From positions 1-64,000 of the forward strand of contig ML210167.1 in the NCBI GenBank assembly GCA_004369085.1: a stretch of DNA of 64,000 nt, read 5' to 3'. Positions 56,410 through 64,000 of this stretch are shown one piece after another. A program made the position numbers and the translations under genes. The stretch is from Coprinopsis marcescibilis (lineage: Eukaryota > Basidiomycota > Agaricomycetes > Agaricales > Psathyrellaceae). How positions within the stretch are numbered: position 1 is the stretch's first letter; each line of letters starts with the position of its first letter. A model generated the notes under the pieces. It worked only from the letters and a program-made list of their open reading frames with translations, was not told where the DNA came from and made no database searches.

Positions 56410-57586
56410 TTTGTGTTTGGGTTAAGTGGTCAAATGAAAGGGTACGTCGCTCTTGAATATCGTTGAGAAAAAAAGAAAGGTGGGTAGTTATGCGTTGAAA
56501 GAAGAACACAGAGATCAAGACACCTGGTCAAACGAGAACGAACGAACTGAAAACACCAAAGCAAAGTGACCAATGGGGGTAAAAAGAAGGGGATTCACAG
56601 AATCACCCAGAGAATGTGAGGCAAGAGATGCTTAGGTTCTACCGGGTTTTCCATGGCTCTTTAATACCTTTCTGTGGTCGGTGAGATATCAGTTTGCCGG
56701 TTGCGCGCTAACGTATTTGGAACGTTACTGTGTCCTTATAACTGCCGAAGGGGTCGTCGCCGTGACGCCTACAGTCGGGGTCACTATGATCAGTGCTGAG
56801 ACTGGGGCTTGAGAATTGGAGGTATCCAGAAGTTTCTAAACCTGAGATAGTGAGAAAAAGGCACACTCCCAGGGCTTTCCATTGGCTGTACCCTCTCATT
56901 GGCTGTACCTTCTCATTGGCTGAGTTTGTTGGCATGCAGATGCAGAATGGTCATGTCAGCGGATTGGTCGCGAATATACATAACTGAATCTACGTACGTG
57001 GAGCAGATCGGACCCGCTTGAACTTCCTCAGGATGCAACCACTCCGACGAATGATGTAAATCGTTATGAAGACATGAAACAGGGTGTGCGCCAGGGACTG
57101 AAATGTGTAAAGCTTCGCAAAAGGAAGGTCCGGTCGAGCTGGGAGCTGCGCAACGGGGAAACGAGGTTGCCAGAGCTCGGTGTAACTGTGTTTATGAAAC
57201 TATTGTGAATACAAATCAGTACGCAGGCTCCGAAGACCAGAACTGAACGTCAGTGAAAGAAGAGCGTAATGAACGCGGCGAAGGGTTCGTGTCCATTGCG
57301 ACCCATGGAAAGCACCACACGCTCATGTTAGAACGTGCGCGCTTGAGAGAACAAGTGACGCAATGATAATTTGGCTCAAATTTGGCCGGAAGCTCGGAAG
57401 ACGAGAGTTGTCATACACAGAGACCTTGGCGACAACGTCGATGCTTCCAGAACCTGCGCGAGAAACTGAAGCAAAGTTCAACATGATGCATTGAGAGAAT
57501 TCTATTCCGGGTTGAGTGCAAAATAAGGATACGAAGGATGCGCGCCAAAAAACAGTTGGGGTCAGGGGACGACAACCTGCGCCTGT
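56410..57586. other. Intergenic between the short paralogue and COX4
   Basis: About 1.2 kb with no gene I can support. It includes the short paralogue's promoter and the COX4 3' flank. A short direct repeat CTCATTGGCTGTACC occurs twice near 56880-56920. Confidence 0.5.
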
Positions 57587-58169
57587 CTAGTGATGGTGGT
57601 CATGGTCGGCAGCATGCTCGTCACCCTGGAAGTCAAGTTCATAGACTAAGGATAATAAAGTAAGCAACTTAATTCCGTCGTACAAACGTATCAACTCACA
57701 GGAACCGCACTCGGTGCAGCGGGTATGCTTCTCCCTCTTGAGATTGAGCCAGATGAGATCGTGGGATTCGGCGGGAACTCCAGTGCAACCAATCATGCGC
57801 TCGACATCCTAGAGAAAAAAGGTTAGAATGAAATATACAGTTGACCAGCCATTTTTTGCTTACATATGAGAGGACCTTGATAGGGTCAGCCCTGGTTCCG
57901 AGTCTACTCGCGTCCAAGGGGCTATCGTCGAAGATGTTGACACCCTCCATGTCAGCGAGAAGCTGAATACGTGCCAAACCAGTGGCCTGCTCCATGTCGG
58001 TGGGGACCTCGCTGGGCTTTCCTCCCGAACCGTAGAGCTGTGGTGGGGCAGGTCCCGAGTTTGCGCGCTGGGTGGTGGAGAAGGCGCGCAAGACGGTTGC
58101 TGGCTTGGCGGAGGAACGGACAGCGTTTAGAGCGGGACGAGCTGCAGCTCTGATGGCTGTTTTGAACAT
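57587..58169 (-). CDS. COX4: Cytochrome c oxidase subunit 4 (COX5B-type, zinc-binding)
   Basis: Exons 58169-57864, 57808-57700 and 57645-57587 give 157 aa. The first 35 residues are basic and Ala/Arg-rich (MFKTAIRAAARPALNAVRSS), a mitochondrial presequence. The core has NIFDDSPLDASRLGTRADPI followed by DVERMIGCTGVPAESHDLIW and LNLKREKHTRCTECGS. The Cys of IGC and the CxxC pair form part of the zinc site of fungal Cox4 (mammalian COX5B). The protein ends in a His-rich tail (DEHAADHDHHH), an extension beyond most homologues that I recall. Nuclear-encoded complex IV subunit, facing the matrix, needed for enzyme assembly. Confidence 0.9.
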
Positions 58170-58365
58170 GGCTGGCGACGAGGAGAAGAGAAAAGTTTTC
58201 GAGTTCGCTGTTGGGGACGATGGGCAAAGCTGGCGAGTGTCGGCGGACGAATGTGACGTGACACGCGGTCACAGCATAAAACGTGACCAGGAAATCCCGC
58301 GCAGTTCCGATTTGATTAGTTCGAGGCCAAGTGTCTAGATTATTAGTACTAATACAAACTAATGT

Positions 58366-59034
58366 CTACCTGTCTACCCATGAATACGCTATATCCTTCA
58401 TTTCCAGAATATGTACACCCGCCTCTTCCAGCTCTGCCTCGATTTCTGCCTCGATGACCGCCGCCGCCGTTACCCCGCCGCCGTGAAGCACCTCGATGCG
58501 GTCAAACGTCGCGTGCGCCCCCCGCACCAGAATCACCTCGTTTCCCCGTCCAAGCGCCGTTCCGCACGTCGCTCGCACACTAAAGTCCGTTTGGAATCCA
58601 ACCACAACGATCTCAGCGTCCAGGGGCACAAGCTCGCCCAGACCTGTTCCCGCAAACGCGTTGTTCTTGCGCTTGTCCAGCACAACCTCGTTTGGCAGCG
58701 GGTCAAAGATAAGTTGCCATCCATCGTTTCCTGGCTCATCTGGCTCGCCTGCATCTCCAATGTTGCGGACATGGACGATCAAAGGTGGGTGGGGTGACGA
58801 TCGCGCCAATTTGAGCACCTCCCTGAGGTTTTTCTCCACGGTCTTCGCTGACGGCACCCCTATCGGTGGCGCGGAGAGCATAAAGCGTTGTATGTCCAGA
58901 AGGAGCAGAACATGCTTGTTGCTCCTGGTTACAATTGGGTCAGCTTCGACAGATTCGGCGTTAACGCTGGACCCTTCTGATAACGAAGCTGCCGCCGACA
59001 TCGTGGATGGGGCTGGTGACGGTGACGCAGGCAT
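58366..59034 (-). CDS. Isochorismatase-family cysteine hydrolase
   Basis: Single exon, 222 aa. After a polar Ser/Ala-rich leader the fold begins with HVLLLLDIQRFML (catalytic Asp). It continues with VLDKRKNNAFAGTG (catalytic Lys) and VVVGFQTDFSVRATCGTALG (nucleophile Cys in the ATCGTA setting). This is the Asp-Lys-Cys triad of isochorismatase/nicotinamidase-like hydrolases. The substrate cannot be told; most fungal members of this branch are unassigned. The leader contains a second ATG (MSAAAS), so the true start may be 11 codons in. Head-to-tail with COX4 at a 196-bp distance. Confidence 0.82.
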   Translation of the reverse strand: MPASPSPAPSTMSAAASLSEGSSVNAESVEADPIVTRSNKHVLLLLDIQRFMLSAPPIGVPSAKTVEKNLREVLKLARSSPHPPLIVHVRNIGDAGEPDEPGNDGWQLIFDPLPNEVVLDKRKNNAFAGTGLGELVPLDAEIVVVGFQTDFSVRATCGTALGRGNEVILVRGAHATFDRIEVLHGGGVTAAAVIEAEIEAELEEAGVHILEMKDIAYSWVDR

Positions 59035-59323
59035 GATGTATCAACGACGGGGAGAGACACACCACTGGCGGGTATTTTTAACGACAAGCCTGGTCCTAGG
59101 GTAGAAGGGCATGGACCCCGAAAGAACAAGCCATCCAGGCCAGCTGTTTCGCGGCAGGTCCAAGACTGTCATTCACTATCCAAACTTGTACTCGTAATGA
59201 TGTCATTGCCAGTGATGTCAATGTGATTCACATTGACCGCATACGGGCAGAAGATCCTACTATAGCCTTACTATACACTTCGACGCCTTATCTCACGAAT
59301 CTCGACTTAGTATTTGTGACCCC

Positions 59324-62300
59324 CTACTTCTCCTTCTCGTGGCTGGACGACCCAGACTCCTTTTCTTCTTCGACATCGTGAACCAATCCCAAGCGACGAT
59401 TGATAGCGTCGAGGCGGGCTTGATCAGCTGCTGCGAATCCTCCAATACTTCCAAACACATCGTCCATTTCCTCCAAGGTAAGACCTATAAAATATTCGTT
59501 AGCATGTCACGCCGGACGTTGTACAACGCCAACCTTTCGTTTCCGGGACCTTTAATAATATGTCTTGTGAGCAAGATCCAGCAATTGGAAGGAATGTGCA
59601 CTCACAAGGAACCAAATGAAGAACCCGCCCATTAGAGAAAATGCCTAACACGGGTGTTTAGAATATTCCATCGTCATGTCAAGTCAAAACTCACCCCGAA
59701 AAATACAAACGTTCCATAGCGCAGGTGCTCAAGCATCAATGGCGTAACTTGTCCAACTGAATGAATTGGGAAAAGTTAACATGATCCGGGAACATGGGTG
59801 TATCTTGAGATATTACTGACCGATGAAGTTATTCATCTAAACGTGTTATCGGTCAGGACATGGCTGCGGACATAAACTGCACAACTTACCCAGTTGGATG
59901 AGGAAGCGATCGACATTCCCTTGCCTCGTACACTCAGTGGCCAGATCTGTACATGCATCATGAGCAACCGGTAGACCCAAGATCTCTCTGTTTACCAACC
60001 TCAGCGACCAAGATCCATGCACAAGGCCCTACGAACGGTTAAGTTTCATCAGAAGCAGCCGCGGACTGCCAAAAGTAACTTACCCCAACTGTATCCGAAT
60101 CCTATCAAACGAAGGTGAGCTGTCCGAACATTCCGAAACACGGGTAACCGTACCAATGGCGAAGATCCAGACGAACACACAAGCAACCCACCCGGCCGCA
60201 ACGTGCCTGGTATCAACAATTCACTTTGCCAGATCAATGACGAAGAAAGTTTGCGGCTCACTCTGACCACGAGTCCTGGTACAGCCCGCTGAGAATCGCA
60301 ACGATGAAGTGACAGCTAAAATGCGAACGTAAAGAATGAGCGACTCGTGGATATTCCACAGAAACGGTGCGTACGCAGCCATCAAGAATGCACCGGAGAT
60401 CAAGACAGGTTTCCGGCCAAGCTGGTCAACCCAGATAACAGCGGGTATCGTGGCCAGGAACATGCTAGGGGTGTATGGTAAGCACACGAGTTTATTGGTA
60501 ATTATCGCCGAACGACTTACACAATACCGACGACACCGGTGGCCAACAGGGAGATGGAGTTTCCAGTGAGACCAAGGGCTTTGAAAATTGCAGGTGCGTA
60601 GTAGAGGATGGCGTTGATTCCAGCTAATAGTGTGTGTTCAAATCGTTGAGACGAGAAAGCGAGTCATGCAAAAAATATACGAACTCCACTGTTGGAAGAA
60701 CATGGTGCTAAAGATAGCGTCAGTCCAAAACTGTTCCGTATCAATCGACAAAATAGACTTACAGAGATCCAGCCATAACTCGCTTGAGCAACGCTATCGA
60801 GCAATCAGAGAGAGCACCGTGACAAGTCAGTTTTGAGCCTACTTTTGGACTTGAGGAGGCTGAGGTAGTCGTAGAACCCCAATTTGAACGAAGAACTCCA
60901 AGACCCATCTTGATATTGCGGGAAATTGAGTTCACTGGTCTCCTTTTCAAAGAGATACTGGGCTCGAATCTCCCTGCGATATGGAGTCAGAATTTACGAC
61001 TCTAAGCCAGGCAAACGATATGCTCACAAAAATTCAATCTGAACCAACTCTGAAGTAGGCGAGAGACCACGCGCGCTGCTTAAAACGGCCAGAGCCTCCT
61101 CATCCCGTCCTTGGTTAACAAGCCATCTGCACATGCTCAGTGAACTAGTCCATGGTGCACAACCCAGTTTCATTGTCCATACCTCGGAGAGAACGGCATA
61201 AACCACATTCCAATTCCAAGAACAATAGCTGGCGCCAGCTGAAGCCCAAGTGGGATTCTCCACGCAGCTTCACTCTGACCTGGACCGACTCCACCAATAT
61301 AATTGGTTCCTATACCGGAGGTTCAGCGTTAAGACACACTCTCGAAGCAGCCCACGCACCATAGTCAATCCAGAAAGATACCATGATGCCGAATGTGATG
61401 GCGAGTTGTTGAAGTGCGACTAAACTGCCTCTCACTTCTGGTGGAGCGATCTCGGCGTTATAGAGGGGGACAGCCATGCTCAGGGAACCGATGCCTAAAC
61501 CGGTCACAAATCGACCTGAAATGTACTAGCGTCAACAATGTTTTTCTACGCGATCCATGACCAGTGAAGAGAGGCGCCCGTCAAAGCGTTCCGTCCATAT
61601 GCAGCACACACAGGTACACTGAGTTTACTGGAATACGAGCACTCACCTCCGAAGATTGGAGCCGGGGTGAATGCGGCGGTTTGGACCACAACACCAATAC
61701 AGAATACAATCACAGCTGAATGGGGTCAAAGAACACATGCCAAGTCGCAGGGTGTTGGACATGTGGATAGATAGGATTGAGAACCGAGGCGGAAAGGTTC
61801 TTCCGTTAGCATAGTGCTGTGAAAGTGAGGAGCCGCAGTTACCCAGGATAATGGTGTACTTTCGAGACAGTTTATCAGCGAGATATCCTGCATGATAGGC
61901 AGAGGACGTCAGGCTTGTTTCCTGGATGATGTGGTAAGGATCTTTACCGGTTAAGAGGACACCAAACCAGGCTCCAAGTTCGAGGATGGCGACGAGCCAG
62001 CCCTTCATTGCGGGGTTCTTGACGGCGTGCCACATCCTGTCTTCAAACGAATACATGCTGTTGGTGAACAGAGTGAGATTTCGTGTTTGAGGAATAGTCT
62101 CATCATCGACACATACGGCAAAACCCCAGAGAACACGCCCTATAGACCTGTCAGCATGCTTTCAAGTCAAAGCACCCTAGATTAGAACGCTAACCTGATT
62201 GTATCCTGGACATGGGCGTCAAAAAAGTCACTTGGACGGATCGTTAACTGATTGAGCATACCATAGAGCCTATCCGTTGTTCCATACGTCAGTTAAATGA

Positions 62301-62517
62301 TCATGATTAAAGGAGATTAGAGCGCATACAGTCCACCGAGCGAGGCAAAGATTGCAATTAAGAACACTCTTCGGTTATGGACCAAGCCAGCCTTGGCGAA
62401 ATGACATTCAGTTAATCATCAGAGGCGCCACAAGAGCTAATGAGTACTCACCCAACCAGAAGCACCAGCCAAAGCCTTTCGGTGAGTAGACGTAGAGATT
62501 GGTGCACCTCCTGCCAT
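59324..62517 (-). CDS. MFS sugar transporter
   Basis: A many-intron minus-strand gene from the ATG at 62517 ([18 protein letters not shown]) to the stop at 59326-59324. First exons: 62517-62452, then one starting at 62391 with [17 protein letters not shown]. Sugar-porter signatures: [16 protein letters not shown] (helix 1), [33 protein letters not shown] followed by [16 protein letters not shown] (helices 4-5), [13 protein letters not shown] (start of the central loop), and [20 protein letters not shown] (helix 8-9). The cytosolic tail reads [20 protein letters not shown]. These match the fungal lactose/monosaccharide permease branch. Twelve membrane helices are expected; I did not fix all exon ends. 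Confidence 0.78.
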
Positions 62518-63353
62518 CCTGTTTATCGATAGGGCGAAGGAAAAAAGGGCGAGAAGAGCTCGTAAGAAGCTGCAACAGAGAGAACCCTACGAAGCAGGCC
62601 CTCTGAGTTTTATATCCACCAGCCATTGCTTCCTGAAGTCCTAATATCAGCCCTCCAAAACACGCGTGCAAATCCATTGGGAACTTGGAGAAGTGCGTGG
62701 CAATCTATCAAAGAAGGCTTGACAAACGCCCCGATATTTCGCCTCGAATACAGCCCGGACCGCCATGATTCTCATCTGCCTGTAATCCTGGATGTACTGT
62801 GACACAGCCGCGCCGACAGATCATACATTTCCGGTGGTATGGCATGCTAATCTTCTAGAGGTAACAACTGCATCAGTCAAGGAATGGCAATACATTCAAG
62901 TGACTTGCCAAGGTTCTCGGTCTACGCTCAATGCTAAAAAAGCAACAGAAATACGTTCCAGGACATGCCAGGACATTCCTACATATCATACTTGCAGTCG
63001 AACTCTTGGAAGTGAGGTGAAAACGGAGTTACATACATGCAGATGCGAACCCGAACAACAGTCCTCTTCAATGGAAGCGATGTTGTCGCCGTTAACAGCT
63101 GAAACTCATGCACAGTCAAGGCATCTTCATATCGGCACAAATAATCAAATTGCAAAAAATAGACAGTGAATTGCAAAAATAGCCAGTGAATACTGTAAAA
63201 AGGAGAGGACGATGAGGACAGGTCATTAAAAAGTCTCATCATAAGAGAAAACATAAAGTGTCTGAGCAACTTAGAAGAGTCTATAATCCGCAATTAGATG
63301 TCCAAGCGTTTAAAAGGCATCAGAGGTATATTTTGGCATGAGATCCGACTTCT
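62518..63353. other. Intergenic between two minus-strand genes
   Basis: Contains the transporter's 5' flank and the 3' flank of the GPI-anchored gene. Short plus-strand frames (for example 62792-63169) have no motif or codon pattern suggesting coding. Confidence 0.5.
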
Positions 63354-64000
63354 TTAAAGAAGCATGGCGGCGCCAGCGACAGCAACGAGGCCGAGGATAC
63401 CGGCGGAAGCCTTGTTGGAGAATGCACCACTGCCGGGGGTGGCGGTGGGCCTGGGGGTGCCAGACGAAACAGCGCCAGCAGAGTTGGATGGCGTGTTGGG
63501 TCGAGGAGATCCGGAGGTTCCAGCAACAGGAGCAGAGGGGCTAGGGACAGAAGGGGTGCTGCCAGCCGGGGGGACAGAGGAACTGGTTTCGTCATCACCC
63601 GGAACAGTGGGAGGAGCAGGGTTGGGGTTAATGCAGCTGGTGTCGGCTGGAGCAGCAGGTTAGGTGGATTTAACGTTGTCTGAATGAGATGTGCTCACGG
63701 CCGTCTCCAATGCCGAAAGGTCCAGACTCTCCGTTGTCACCAGTTTGGTCGACCAGACGGAGGAAGAGACGGGTGCCTGTGGAACAAGTTGAGAATGGAA
63801 CGAATTAATGCAAGTCGCGCACGAACCTTGGGTGATATTGGCGGTCCATCGGAAGGGGCTCTCAGTGACCAAACCAAAGTCGATGGTGGGGGGAGCAGCT
63901 GGTTGACCTTCAGGGTGCGCGCTGTGGGGCAAATGAGATAAGCATTTGCGACAACATGATGGATAGGAGTACTCACGTCTAGAAAAGGAGGAGAAACCGG
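63354..64000 (-). CDS. GPI-anchored Ser/Pro-rich secreted protein, 5' end outside window
   Basis: Visible exons on the minus strand: beyond 64000 to 63977, 63921-63827, 63776-63699 and 63646-63354. The conserved part reads TIDFGLVTESPFRWTANITQ, TRLFLRLVDQTGDNGESGPF, GIGDG and DTSCINPNPAPPTVPG. A Ser/Thr/Pro-rich, probably O-glycosylated spacer follows, then a C-terminal hydrophobic segment (ASAGILGLVAVAGAAMLL) of GPI-signal type with small residues before it. The layout is common among Agaricomycete surface proteins of unknown function. The signal peptide and N-terminal domain lie beyond the window edge. Confidence 0.65.

Overview
This window is nuclear DNA from a filamentous basidiomycete, most likely an Agaricomycete of mushroom type. 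Most genes are split by short (about 45-70 nt) GT-AG introns, many with a CTAAC/CTGAC-like branch site near the 3' end. The proteins are fungal: Atg17, Nup159, Acl4, Svf1, Cox4, an OMA1-type peptidase, a GH43 enzyme, a secreted berberine-bridge-type oxidase, GPI-anchored and secreted wall-type proteins, and several Agaricomycete-specific unknowns. Exon joins below were worked out by hand from splice sites and reading phase. No transcript data were available.

Left part (1-17.6 kb): this is accessory and repeat-rich. It holds lineage-specific unknown genes (a single-exon protein with a CxxC knuckle and a C-terminal membrane segment; a four-exon acidic protein with two CxxC...HxC modules; a serpentine membrane protein; a small helical protein). 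A decayed transposon-like unit follows, with a Ulp1-type protease segment and an RNase-H-like segment (8.5-13.1 kb). Next is a non-LTR retrotransposon (LINE) copy that seems to have lost its middle (13.2-14.6 kb), then a degenerate gene with an internal direct repeat and an approximately 83-bp minisatellite (16.8-17.1 kb).

Middle part (18-44.7 kb): a gene-dense housekeeping block. In order: ATG17 (autophagy scaffold), a small secreted Cys protein, an unknown Ser/Pro-rich protein, tRNA-Phe(GAA), a pICln-family gene, a 2001-aa Nup159/NUP214-type FG nucleoporin, an SH3 protein of the Lsb1/Pin3 type, a PfkB/ketohexokinase-like sugar kinase, ACL4 (Rpl4 chaperone), a secreted GH43 glycosidase, an unknown conserved protein, SVF1 and an OMA1-like mitochondrial metallopeptidase. 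Many pairs are convergent or divergent with only 80-200 bp between them.

Right part (44.8-64 kb): a transport and secretion block. It holds a MUP1/LAT-type amino-acid permease, a secreted bicovalent-type FAD oxidase with a clear TATA box, a 653-aa secreted protein built from duplicated exon blocks and ending in an Asn/Gln-rich repeat, its short paralogue, COX4, an isochorismatase-fold hydrolase, an MFS sugar transporter, and the 3' part of a GPI-anchored Ser/Pro-rich protein cut by the window edge.

I found no CRISPR, operon, bacterial or clear biosynthetic-cluster architecture. The most unusual points are the modular secreted protein and its paralogue, the decayed transposon unit, the internally deleted LINE, and a candidate GC-AG intron in the OMA1-like gene.
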